From assembly GCA_031423755.1 (NCBI GenBank), contig JANPGC010000098.1, positions 1 through 17,874 of the forward strand: a stretch of 17,874 bases of DNA. Reading direction: 5' to 3'. Both the position numbers and the translations under genes were made by a program. Origin of the DNA: JANMEX01 sp031423755. GTDB taxonomy: Bacteria; Pseudomonadota; Alphaproteobacteria; Rhizobiales; Rhizobiaceae. Each line of letters begins with the position of its first letter. Within the stretch, counting starts at the first letter, position 1. The notes below the pieces were generated by a model that was not told the DNA's origin, ran no database searches, and worked only from the letters and a program-made list of their open reading frames with translations. This document shows positions 6,578-13,336 of this stretch, one piece after another.

Positions 6578-7750
6578 TTAACGCCCGCCGATGACGCCGA
6601 TGTAGTCCGAGACCCACCGATAATACGGCACACAAGCATCACCTTGCGTCGCGCACTTGGTCTGCGGCGTCTTCCAGAATTTGATCTGGTCGAACTTGTC
6701 GCCGCCATTGCCTGCGCAGCCCGCATCGGTCAAAAGCGCATTGCCCTTGCAGGCGGCCGGAACGGAGGGAACCGTGCCGAACCAAGCCGAAACGTCACCC
6801 TGCACTTTTGGCGACAGTGAATGCTCCATCCACATGTAAGCGCAGTTCGGATGTTCGGCCTCCGCATGCAGCATTGTGGTGTCAGCCCAGCCGGTGATGC
6901 CCTCTTCCGGGAAGGTCGAGGCGATTGGCGTTTTGGCCATGGCGTCCTTGTCGGCGGAGAGCACGTTCACCTGAAACGGCCATGAGCCCGAAGCGACGAC
7001 GCCTTCGTTCTTGAAATCGTCGATCTGAATGAAGGCATCGTGCCAATAGCGGCCAACCAGCGTGCGCTGGACGCGCAGAAGGTCAAGCGCGGCCTTGTAC
7101 TGGTCTTCGTTCAACTCGTACGGATCCTTTATGCCCAGTTCCGGCTTGTGGAACATCAGATAGTTGGCGGCGTCAGCAATATGGATCGGGCCGTCGTAGG
7201 CCTGCACGCGGCCCTTGTTGGACTTGCCGTCCGGCAGGTTCATCTCTTCAAACACCACGTTCCAGCTCTTCGGCGCTTCCTTGAAGGTGTTGGTGTTGTA
7301 CATCAAAACGTTCGCGCCCCAGACATAGGGCGTGCCGTAGTGCTTGCCGTCCACAGTCTGCCAAGGCGCATTTTGCAGGCGCGGGTCGATTGTGGACCAT
7401 GACGGGATCAGCGCCGTGTTGATTTCCTGCACGCGCTTCCCCGCGACCAGACGCAACGAGGCATCGCCAGAGGCCGTCACAAGGTCAAACCCGCCTTCGT
7501 TCATCAGCGCGACCATTTCGTCGGAAGTCGCAGCAGTCTTGACCGAGACCTTGCAGGACGTTGCCTTCTCAAATTCGGTGACCCAGTCATAGGCCTTGTC
7601 GGTCTCGCCGCGCTCGATGTAACCGGCCCAGGCGACAATGTTGACCGCGCCCTCGCCCTTGCCGAGCTCTTTCATCATCTCGGCAGAAGCCGGAGCGGTG
7701 AACGCCATCGTCAACGCGATTGCGGTGCAGCTGTTGAGAATCTTTTTCAT
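6578..7750 (-). CDS. ydcS: Periplasmic polyamine-type substrate-binding protein (YdcS-like)
   Basis: A 390-residue secreted solute-binding protein, the specificity subunit of the importer. The start is the ATG at 7750-7748, preceded by AAGGGAG; the in-frame ATG 21 codons earlier is unsupported. A Sec signal peptide is clear: MKK, a hydrophobic core, then a probable cut after ASA at residue 23. Blocks shared with remembered E. coli YdcS include WAGYIERGETDKAYDWVT, KTAATSDEMVALM, DLVTASGDASLRL, NLPDGKSNKGRVQAYDGPI, YWHDAF, DFKNEGVVASGSWPFQ and ITGWADTTMLH. This is far closer than to PotD or PotF. E. coli YdcS belongs to a putrescine uptake system, so putrescine is the likely ligand. A second cysteine pair near the C-terminus (KCATQGDACV) is absent from my memory of E. 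coli YdcS and could form an extra disulfide. It is the first gene of the five-gene operon. Confidence 0.92.
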   Translation of the reverse strand: MKKILNSCTAIALTMAFTAPASAEMMKELGKGEGAVNIVAWAGYIERGETDKAYDWVTEFEKATSCKVSVKTAATSDEMVALMNEGGFDLVTASGDASLRLVAGKRVQEINTALIPSWSTIDPRLQNAPWQTVDGKHYGTPYVWGANVLMYNTNTFKEAPKSWNVVFEEMNLPDGKSNKGRVQAYDGPIHIADAANYLMFHKPELGIKDPYELNEDQYKAALDLLRVQRTLVGRYWHDAFIQIDDFKNEGVVASGSWPFQVNVLSADKDAMAKTPIASTFPEEGITGWADTTMLHAEAEHPNCAYMWMEHSLSPKVQGDVSAWFGTVPSVPAACKGNALLTDAGCAGNGGDKFDQIKFWKTPQTKCATQGDACVPYYRWVSDYIGVIGGR

Positions 7751-7875
7751 GAAAATCTCCCTTGAACAAAGGATGCGCCGTTCCTTTTGCCCCGCATTGG
7801 AGGCGTGCTTCATCCCGTATTCGCAACCTTCCGCAAAACCTGAGCTTTCGCAAATTCATAATTCAGAATTGATGT

Positions 7876-7890
7876 ATCGGAACTTCCGAT
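7876..7890. promoter_or_regulatory. Perfect 15-bp palindrome ATCGGAA-C-TTCCGAT (candidate operator)
   Basis: It lies in the 224-base divergent gap between the ydcS-like gene and the glycosyltransferase, about 126 bases upstream of the ydcS-like start. The two seven-base arms match perfectly around a single central base. It is immediately followed on the plus strand by TGTTGACTT, a possible -35. The position suits a regulator of the ydc-like operon. Which regulator binds is unknown. Confidence 0.45.
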
Positions 7891-7974
7891 TGTTGACTTC
7901 GACACACCTCTCCAAACCGGGTGATGACAGTCACAGCGCCGGCATCTATTGGTTTATGCAGACGGAGTGAAACC

Positions 7975-8847
7975 ATGCTGCGGCAAAAGGCGCGGAGACT
8001 ATTGCGGGCACCGCTTGAGATGCGCGCGATCTGGCGCGATCGAACTCTATCGCGCGTAGCGCATCATGAGGTCGCAATCTGCGCGATTTTCCGTGAAGAA
8101 GCTCCGTTCCTTGCTGACTGGATCGCATTTCACCGACATGTCGGCGTCACCAAATTTTTCCTCTACAACAATTTCTCGACCGACAATTTTCGCGACGTTC
8201 TTGCACCGTTTGTCGAGGACGGAACTGTCTTCTGGTACGACTGGCCGGTACAAGTTGGACAATTGCCGGCGTACCGCCATTGCGTGAAGCACCATTGGCA
8301 AGATGCGCGCTGGATTGCCTTTATCGACATTGACGAATTCTTGTTCCCGACAGAGGGTATCTCTCTGGCAGACTATTTGCGCACACAAACGCACGTCCCA
8401 GGCGTGCATGTCTGGCAGGCATTCTTTGGCTCTTCAGGGCACAAGAAGCGACCGGATTTACCAGTCCCACTGGCCTACACCATGCGCGCGCCGCTTTCGC
8501 ATACCTCAATCAAGACCATCGCCAATCCTCGCCAGATCTGCAAGGCGGGTGTGCACGAGATGAAGTTCTGGGCCGGCAAAAGCCGGGACAGCGCCGGACG
8601 CGAGCTTCTGCGCGGGCAGGCGCCAATCATGGAAGGGCTGCGGATCAATCACTATTGGTCACGGTCGATGGAGGACCTGCGCCAAAAGGTAGCGCGCGGC
8701 GATGCGTCGACGGCAAACCAACGCGATCTTGCCTGGCACCTGGATCTTGAAACAACACTGAACGCTCAAAAGGACGAGTCTATTCTCAAACTCGCCAAAA
8801 AGGTGTTCGGGCCGCTTTCTCCCGACAGCAAGCCTGTCTCAACCTGA
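7975..8847 (+). CDS. GT92-like (DUF23 / family 2-type) glycosyltransferase
   Basis: A 290-residue probable glycosyltransferase with a GT-A fold. The start is ATG 7975, seven bases after GGAG; an earlier in-frame GTG at 7921 is unsupported. Family marks are CAIFREEAPFLADWIAFHRH (about 36-55), the VGVTKFFLYNNFSTDN strand-loop (about 57-71), and the metal-binding DID of FIDIDEFLFP (Asp118-Asp120), followed by a C-terminal GLRINHYWSRS block. No signal peptide or membrane helix is evident. Bacterial relatives are found in polysaccharide or surface-glycan loci, but here no other glycan gene is adjacent, so donor and acceptor are unknown. It is divergent from the ydcS-like gene, and its stop codon directly abuts the LysR stop on the opposite strand. 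Confidence 0.82.
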   Translation: MLRQKARRLLRAPLEMRAIWRDRTLSRVAHHEVAICAIFREEAPFLADWIAFHRHVGVTKFFLYNNFSTDNFRDVLAPFVEDGTVFWYDWPVQVGQLPAYRHCVKHHWQDARWIAFIDIDEFLFPTEGISLADYLRTQTHVPGVHVWQAFFGSSGHKKRPDLPVPLAYTMRAPLSHTSIKTIANPRQICKAGVHEMKFWAGKSRDSAGRELLRGQAPIMEGLRINHYWSRSMEDLRQKVARGDASTANQRDLAWHLDLETTLNAQKDESILKLAKKVFGPLSPDSKPVST

Positions 8848-9771
8848 TCAAATCGACCGTTCACCCCTGCTCCGCCCGCCGCGGTGCAACTGCGCAACTT
8901 TGATGAAGTCTCGTGCCGTTTCTGGCAAACCGGATCCTTTGCGCCAGACAATTCCGACCTGCACCGCCGGAAGCTGGCCAGAGACATCCCGGCTTTCAAT
9001 GCGGTCGCCTTCCAGAGACCAAGGGCGATATACAAGATCGGGCAAGAGCGCGATGCCAGCGCCAGTTGCGACAAGCGAACGCACAGCCTCAACCGACCGC
9101 GTCCGGAAAGCAACATTTGGCCGGGCGCCAAACGCCGCCATCAGCTTGCCGGTGTTTTCTTCAATCTCGTCAACAGTCAGCATAATCAGCGGCTCGGCTG
9201 AAATATCACTCATGCTGATCGAGTCCGCAGAGGACAGCCGGTGCGAGAGCGGCAGCCAAAGCCGGTACGGCGAGACCTCCAATATTTCCGCTTGAAGCGC
9301 CATCCGGTCGCGAAGGTTCGACGTGACCATCACCGCCACATCCAGCTCGCCGCCGATCAGCAAATGTTCCAAATAATCGCCATTGTCCTCAAGCGCCGTG
9401 ACTTCGGTTTCAGGATAGGCCCGCCGATAGCGCGCGAGCACATCTGACAATACATAGCCAGCCACCAGCGAGGTGACGCCCAGCGACAGCCTGCCCGCTT
9501 TGGCACCCGGATCTTCAGTAAGTGTCCGTTTGGCATCAGAAACATCCGTAAGAATGCGGGTGGCATGACGCAAAAACTGTTGACCCTTGTGGGTAATTGC
9601 CAACCCCCGCGCATGGCGGTCAAACAGCAAGACACCGAGATCACTCTCAAGCTCCTTGATGGCCTCAGTCACCGATGATTGGGAAATGGAAAGGCTTTGC
9701 GCAGCGCCGGACACAGTGCCATTTGCTGCGACGGCCACGAAATACTGGAGCTGACGGATTGTGAAGGCCAT
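8848..9771 (-). CDS. LysR-family transcriptional regulator
   Basis: A 307-residue regulator. The N-terminal winged helix-turn-helix is clear (FTIRQLQYFVAVAANGTVSG, then AAQSLSISQSSVTEAIKELE and LLFDRHARGLAITHKG; residues about 3-65). A periplasmic-binding-like effector domain follows from about residue 90 (GRLSLGVTSLVAGYVLSDVL) to the end. The C-terminal tail is basic (RGGRSRGERS). The start ATG (9771-9769) has GAGG only one base upstream, too close for a normal ribosome site. The family N-terminus begins right there and no better start exists, so initiation may be weak or leaderless. LysR proteins usually control a divergent neighbour, but here upstream lies the tail of a same-strand gene behind a terminator, so the target is unclear. 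Confidence 0.9.
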   Translation of the reverse strand: MAFTIRQLQYFVAVAANGTVSGAAQSLSISQSSVTEAIKELESDLGVLLFDRHARGLAITHKGQQFLRHATRILTDVSDAKRTLTEDPGAKAGRLSLGVTSLVAGYVLSDVLARYRRAYPETEVTALEDNGDYLEHLLIGGELDVAVMVTSNLRDRMALQAEILEVSPYRLWLPLSHRLSSADSISMSDISAEPLIMLTVDEIEENTGKLMAAFGARPNVAFRTRSVEAVRSLVATGAGIALLPDLVYRPWSLEGDRIESRDVSGQLPAVQVGIVWRKGSGLPETARDFIKVAQLHRGGRSRGERSI

Positions 9772-9820
9772 GCCTCATTTTGGCGATACGACAGCGGAAC
9801 GCAAGACCGGCGATGCTCAC

Positions 9821-9851
9821 GAAAACGGCGGGCAAAGAATGCACCCGCCGT
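9821..9851 (-). terminator. Rho-independent-like terminator after the coiled-coil gene
   Basis: On the minus strand ACGGCGGG and CCCGCCGT form a perfect eight-pair GC-rich stem around an 11-base loop, directly followed by TTTCG (the last T of the stem extends the run to four). It starts 35 bases after the coiled-coil stop codon and 50 bases before the LysR start, so it likely separates the two same-strand genes. Confidence 0.6.
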
Positions 9852-9885
9852 AAGCTGAATTGTTGCGATATGCGGCGGAACGCCA

Positions 9886-11019
9886 CTATTCGGCGATTTG
9901 GACTGCCCGGAGCTTTGGCTTTGCCATCTTGGGTCCTTTGCCGTCAGCATCAATTTCCTCGTCATGCAGCCGGCGATGCGACATGGCTTCAAGCAGTTGG
10001 CGGTTTGACACTTCCATCATGTTGCTGTGATCAATATGCCCGCGCAAATCTTCACGCAGACGCTGATTGAGCTGCGTCAGGAATTCAACCTTGGAACTGA
10101 TCGCCGAATTCTTGATGTCCGCCTCATAGAGCTGCTTGTCGCGGATCGCCAGTTTCTGGATGAGATCCTGCTGCTGCTCTTCCAACTCGCCAAGACGCGT
10201 CTTGAGATCCTTTTCCATTCGCAGTTCGCGCATTTGCGACATGGCAAAATTCGCCGCCGACTGGCTGTTGGCTTCTTTTTCCATCGCCAGCTTTTCCGAC
10301 AGCGCTGCAATTTCAGCTTCCTGCCGCTCAACGTCGCCAGTAGCAACCGATATCGCAGACTTCAGATTGGCGACCTCGCGCAGCAGGCTCTGAATCATCG
10401 TGTTGTGCTCAAGCGCTTTCTGCTTGAACGCAATATTTTCCTCGGTCACCCTGAGTGCGCGGGACTCTGCCGAGCTAAGCTTGTGCATAAGCTCATTGCT
10501 GTAGGCCTGAGCTTGGCCGTATTGAGATTCCAGCGACGACAACAACGCCTGCGACTGAGCGTACTTGTCGCGGGCAATCCGCAATTCATCCTCAAATCGC
10601 GCGGCAAGCGGCCTGTAATGCTCAACCTCGGTCCTCAGTTCAGCAATCTGGCGTTCCGAGCCGTCCTTCTTGCGCCTGACTTCAACAAGTTCAGTGGTTT
10701 GCGTGGCACTTTTCTCGACCAGATTTTTCAAAAGCGGCTGCAATGTCGCCGCGCGTGCACTGAGCGTCTCAATCTGCGCGGACCAATTGGCAAAAGCGGC
10801 AAACTCGCAACTGATCTCAATCGACTGCTGCTTGATTGAGTTCATCAGGTTTTCAAGTTCGCTGCCCTCTGTCTCGTCCTCTTCAAGGTTGATGGCGGCA
10901 ACGGGCTCCTGTTCCAGATCACCCAATTCCACATCGTCAAAAGCAAATTCGGCCTCTTCGTCCACAGGCGCATCGGCCTTGGAGACGTCACGGCTGCGTC
11001 GCGACAAAAACTCAAGCAT
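9886..11019 (-). CDS. Coiled-coil protein of unknown function
   Basis: I do not recognise this 377-residue protein. The ATG at 11019-11017 is chosen because AGGTGG lies six bases upstream; a GTG three codons earlier is the alternative. A short basic start (MLEFLSRRSRD) is followed by a strongly acidic, probably disordered stretch (residues about 15-60, many Glu and Asp). Residues about 70-335 are almost continuous heptad-like coiled coil, rich in Glu, Gln, Lys, Leu and Ala, with almost no Pro or Gly. The tail (about 345-377) is basic and polar (MSHRRLHDEE...KMAKPKLRAVQIAE). There is no signal peptide, membrane helix or nucleotide-binding motif; similar proteins are often mislabelled as chromosome segregation ATPases. 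It is a single-gene unit with its own terminator and an exact CtrA-type box just upstream. A structural or scaffolding role tied to the cell cycle or poles is inference. Confidence 0.8.
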   Translation of the reverse strand: MLEFLSRRSRDVSKADAPVDEEAEFAFDDVELGDLEQEPVAAINLEEDETEGSELENLMNSIKQQSIEISCEFAAFANWSAQIETLSARAATLQPLLKNLVEKSATQTTELVEVRRKKDGSERQIAELRTEVEHYRPLAARFEDELRIARDKYAQSQALLSSLESQYGQAQAYSNELMHKLSSAESRALRVTEENIAFKQKALEHNTMIQSLLREVANLKSAISVATGDVERQEAEIAALSEKLAMEKEANSQSAANFAMSQMRELRMEKDLKTRLGELEEQQQDLIQKLAIRDKQLYEADIKNSAISSKVEFLTQLNQRLREDLRGHIDHSNMMEVSNRQLLEAMSHRRLHDEEIDADGKGPKMAKPKLRAVQIAE

Positions 11020-11048
11020 TTCGACCACCTTTTTGGGAATTACTCAGC

Positions 11049-11063
11049 TTAATTGTTGGTTAA
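11049..11063 (-). promoter_or_regulatory. CtrA-type binding box TTAA-N7-TTAA
   Basis: The sequence is TTAA, seven bases (TTGTTGG on plus), TTAA, an exact match to the alphaproteobacterial CtrA consensus half-sites and spacing; the outer bases extend the symmetry to CTTAA/TTAAG. Its near edge is 29 bases upstream of the coiled-coil start codon, so a transcript start just downstream would leave a short leader. It is about 360 bases from iolR, so it more likely serves the coiled-coil gene. Whether CtrA activates or represses cannot be read from the sequence. Confidence 0.55.
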
Positions 11064-11372
11064 GATTTCACAGCCACCGCTGTTTGTCCAGAAGGCTTGA
11101 TAACGTGTTTCAGCAAAAAACCGCGCGAAATCAACCAGACCAGGCCAACTCTATGGCCAATTCACATGTTTTACGTTGTATTCCAAGAGAATGCTACTCC
11201 TAATTGCAAATCAGCGCACACGCGCATGCCCAGAAGGGTGTCCATGCCAACCTGAATCCGAACGCGATTCGGGCATTTTCTCAGGCCGTTCAATTTCTGG
11301 GAACTCTTGGCAATGGTCGGCCAGAAGAGGTCTGAAAAAGAAAACTGGAATTTGGAACAAGATTGTGTTTTC

Positions 11373-11388
11373 TGGAATTTTCCTTCCA
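11373..11388. promoter_or_regulatory. Candidate IolR operator upstream of iolR (GGAA-N6-TTCC)
   Basis: TGGAA and TTCCA flank a six-base centre, 36 bases before the iolR start codon. An upstream copy of CTGGAATTT at 11345-11353 repeats its left part 27 bases away. Similar GGAA-N6-TTC elements occur in the iolG/iolC promoter gap, pointing to autoregulation by IolR. The operator call rests on this recurrence only. Confidence 0.5.
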
Positions 11389-11424
11389 AATATATGCGGG
11401 TAATCTTCGACAGACAGGACGAGC

Positions 11425-12252
11425 ATGAAAACGCCGCGCGACTATCAGACCTTGAAATCTCTGATCATGGATCGCAAGCCGGATCTGCCCAAACGCCTCG
11501 CGCAGGTGGCGGTTTTCGCCCTCGACAATCCTGATGAGATCGCCTTTGGCACTGCGGCCTCCATTGCCGACAGTTCAGGAGTGCAGCCCTCGACACTGGT
11601 CCGATTTGCGCAAGCCATCGGGTATGATGGATTTTCGGATTTGCAGACTGTCTTCCGCGAACGGCTGCGCGAGCGCGGATCGAGCTATGACGACCGGCTT
11701 GAGACCATCATGGAGACAATGGGCGACAATGGCGTCAACAAGATATTCTCCGGTGTGATTGCCGCTGCCAGCGCTTCGATTGACACAATGGTGTCGCGGG
11801 TGTCGTCGCAGACATTCGAGGACGCGGTAAAGCTTCTCGCTGGCGCGGAGACGATCTACCTTCTGGCGCAGCGGCGCTCCTTTCCGGTCAGCACATATCT
11901 TGCCTATGTGCTCGGCAAGATGAAGGTGCGCACTCAGCTCGTCTCCTCGCCATTCGGCATTGAGCCCGAGATGATGGATTTTGCCTCCCGCAGGGACGCC
12001 GCGCTTGCGGTCTCCTTTGCCCCCTATTCCTCAGGCACAGTCGATCACGCACGCATTCTGGACCGGGCGGGAGTGCCCATTGTCTCCATCACTGACAGTG
12101 CCTTTTCGCCACTGACGCCAATGTCGAAACTCTGGTTTGAAATTGCGGAAAGCGACTTCGCAGGCTTCCGCTCTATCACGGCGACGATGGCGCTTGCCAA
12201 CGCAATTGCCATCGGTATTGGCGAGGAACGGCGGCGGCTTCGTCTGCCGTGA
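11425..12252 (+). CDS. iolR: IolR, RpiR-family repressor of inositol catabolism
   Basis: A 275-residue regulator with an N-terminal HTH_6 domain (about 1-80) and a C-terminal SIS domain (about 125-260). The start is ATG 11425, with AGGA six bases before it. The N-terminal blocks DYQTLKSLIMDRKPDLPKRL, FALDNPDEIAFGTAASIAD and VQPSTLVRFAQAIGYDGFSD are those of rhizobial IolR. The SIS part contains IYLLAQRRSFPVSTYLAYVL. In Sinorhizobium meliloti this RpiR-type IolR represses the inositol genes and its own gene; the inducer is thought to be a phosphorylated inositol-pathway intermediate, which fits the SIS fold. It is unrelated to the DeoR-type IolR of Bacillus. It is convergent with iolG across a bidirectional terminator and close to the iol promoters it likely controls. 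Confidence 0.93.
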   Translation: MKTPRDYQTLKSLIMDRKPDLPKRLAQVAVFALDNPDEIAFGTAASIADSSGVQPSTLVRFAQAIGYDGFSDLQTVFRERLRERGSSYDDRLETIMETMGDNGVNKIFSGVIAAASASIDTMVSRVSSQTFEDAVKLLAGAETIYLLAQRRSFPVSTYLAYVLGKMKVRTQLVSSPFGIEPEMMDFASRRDAALAVSFAPYSSGTVDHARILDRAGVPIVSITDSAFSPLTPMSKLWFEIAESDFAGFRSITATMALANAIAIGIGEERRRLRLP

Positions 12253-12264
12253 GCCATGGAAAAT

Positions 12265-12311
12265 GGCCCGTGCCGACGTGCGGCACGAGCCTTTTGCTTC
12301 ACTTGAAGCAA
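12265..12311. terminator. Bidirectional twin-hairpin terminator between iolR and iolG
   Basis: The first hairpin pairs GGCCCGTGCCG (12265-12275) with CGGCACGAGCC (12281-12291), with one C-A mismatch and a five-base loop, followed on the plus strand by TTTTGCTT. On the minus strand it is followed by ATTTTCC. A second perfect palindrome, TTGCTTCA-CT-TGAAGCAA (12294-12311), abuts it, just after the iolG stop codon. The placement between convergent stop codons supports termination of both genes. Confidence 0.75.
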
Positions 12312-12313
12312 TC

Positions 12314-13303
12314 TCAGCCTATTTTGACTGGCTTGCCGGTCTGATGCGATTTTGTCGCCGCATCTGCCAAAACCAGCGCCAAAAGACCGTCATGGCCCGA
12401 TGGATTGGGCGCTGTCTTGTTCTCAATGGCGTCAATCAAGGCGTTGATCTCATTCTGGTAGGCCGGATTGTAGCGCTCCAGGAAGAAGTTCTGCACAGGA
12501 TCGGCGCTGACACCTGCCGCGGAAGCAAACTGCACTGTGGTTTCGTGAACATTGCCTGCCGAAAGCAGTCCCTTGGAGCCATGCACCTCAATGCGCTGAT
12601 CGTAGCCGTAGGTGGCGCGGCGTGAGCAGGAGATCTGGCAGATCTTGCCAGACTTGGTCTTGAGCAGCACCGCTGCGGTATCAACGTCGCCCGCTTTGCC
12701 AATCGCGGGATCGACCAGTGATGAGCCAACAGCATGCACTTCCACTGGCTCTTCGCCAAGCAGGAATCTGGCCATGTCCAAATCATGAATCATCATGTCC
12801 CGGAACAGTCCGCCAGAGCGCTCAATATAGGAAACCGGAGGCGCGCCCGGATCGCGGGACAAAATCGTGACCAGTTCGACATTGCCGACCACACCGGCAT
12901 CAATCCGCTTCTTGAGGTTGCCGAAGTGATGATCAAAGCGGCGATTGAACCCGACCATCAAAGGCACGCCAGTCTTCTCGACCAGCTTCAGCGTCTTCTC
13001 GACGCGCTTGACATCAAGATCCACCGGCTTTTCGCAGAAGATCGCCTTGCCAGCCTTGGCCGAGCGCTCAATGAGATCAGCATGGGTGTCGGTTGGCGTG
13101 CAAATAACAATCACATCAATGTCTTTGCCGTTGATGATGGCGTCCATGTCGCGGATTTCCGCACCGGTCGCATCAGCAAGAGACTTGGCAGCCTCCGGGA
13201 ACGGATCATAAAGCGCAACCAGCTTGGCGCGCGGATTGACGGCAATGTTTTTGCCATGGACTTGGCCAATACGGCCGGCTCCCAAGAGCCCAAAGCGCAG
13301 CAT
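12314..13303 (-). CDS. iolG: Myo-inositol 2-dehydrogenase
   Basis: A 329-residue cytoplasmic NAD-dependent oxidoreductase of the Gfo/Idh/MocA family (called idhA in rhizobia). It oxidises myo-inositol to scyllo-inosose (2-keto-myo-inositol), the first step of the pathway. The ATG at 13303-13301 has AGGAG eight bases upstream. The Rossmann motif GAGRIG (8-13) is at the N-terminus, followed by VICTPTDTHADL (67-78), then Lys92 in FCEKPVDLD and Asp169 and His173 in FRDMMIHDLDMARFL. Lys-Asp-His with the Asp and His four apart matches the catalytic triad of the Bacillus enzyme. FNRRFD (119-124) is also typical. It is divergent from iolC and convergent with iolR. Related dehydrogenases for scyllo-inositol or chiro-inositol share the fold, but the context favours the myo-inositol enzyme. 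Confidence 0.93.
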   Translation of the reverse strand: MLRFGLLGAGRIGQVHGKNIAVNPRAKLVALYDPFPEAAKSLADATGAEIRDMDAIINGKDIDVIVICTPTDTHADLIERSAKAGKAIFCEKPVDLDVKRVEKTLKLVEKTGVPLMVGFNRRFDHHFGNLKKRIDAGVVGNVELVTILSRDPGAPPVSYIERSGGLFRDMMIHDLDMARFLLGEEPVEVHAVGSSLVDPAIGKAGDVDTAAVLLKTKSGKICQISCSRRATYGYDQRIEVHGSKGLLSAGNVHETTVQFASAAGVSADPVQNFFLERYNPAYQNEINALIDAIENKTAPNPSGHDGLLALVLADAATKSHQTGKPVKIG

Positions 13304-13336
13304 GATAATTTCTCCTGAAACGAGGGATTTTTAGAA

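Larger units (their letters stand above)
11020..11424. other. 405-base divergent intergenic region
   Basis: This gap separates the coiled-coil gene (-) from iolR (+). Next to the coiled-coil gene lies a TTAA-N7-TTAA box (11049-11063). The middle (about 11224-11280) is rich in inverted repeats, ending in an eight-pair stem (11251-11258 with 11266-11273, one G-U) followed by CATTTTC on the plus strand; the two arms contain GAATC and GATTC, both GANTC (CcrM-type) sites. The right end holds a directly repeated CTGGAATTT (11345-11353 and 11372-11380) and a GGAA-N6-TTCC palindrome. Short open frames here overlap each other, lack ribosome sites and look spurious. I see no convincing promoter for a small RNA. 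Confidence 0.5.

Noticed and set aside
9776..9804. Promoter TTGCGT-17-AAAATG that would make the LysR mRNA leaderless
   Set aside because: Both boxes match the consensus poorly (three and two of six), so it is not listed as a feature.
10027..10839. Plus-strand 270-codon open frame opposite the coiled-coil gene
   Set aside because: It is the complement of a repetitive heptad-rich coding sequence, giving Leu/Arg/Phe-rich protein without motifs; no ribosome site or promoter is seen.
11171..11426. Short open frames in the intergenic region before iolR (about 70 codons, both strands)
   Set aside because: They overlap one another, lack ribosome sites, run through candidate operators, and resemble no known protein.
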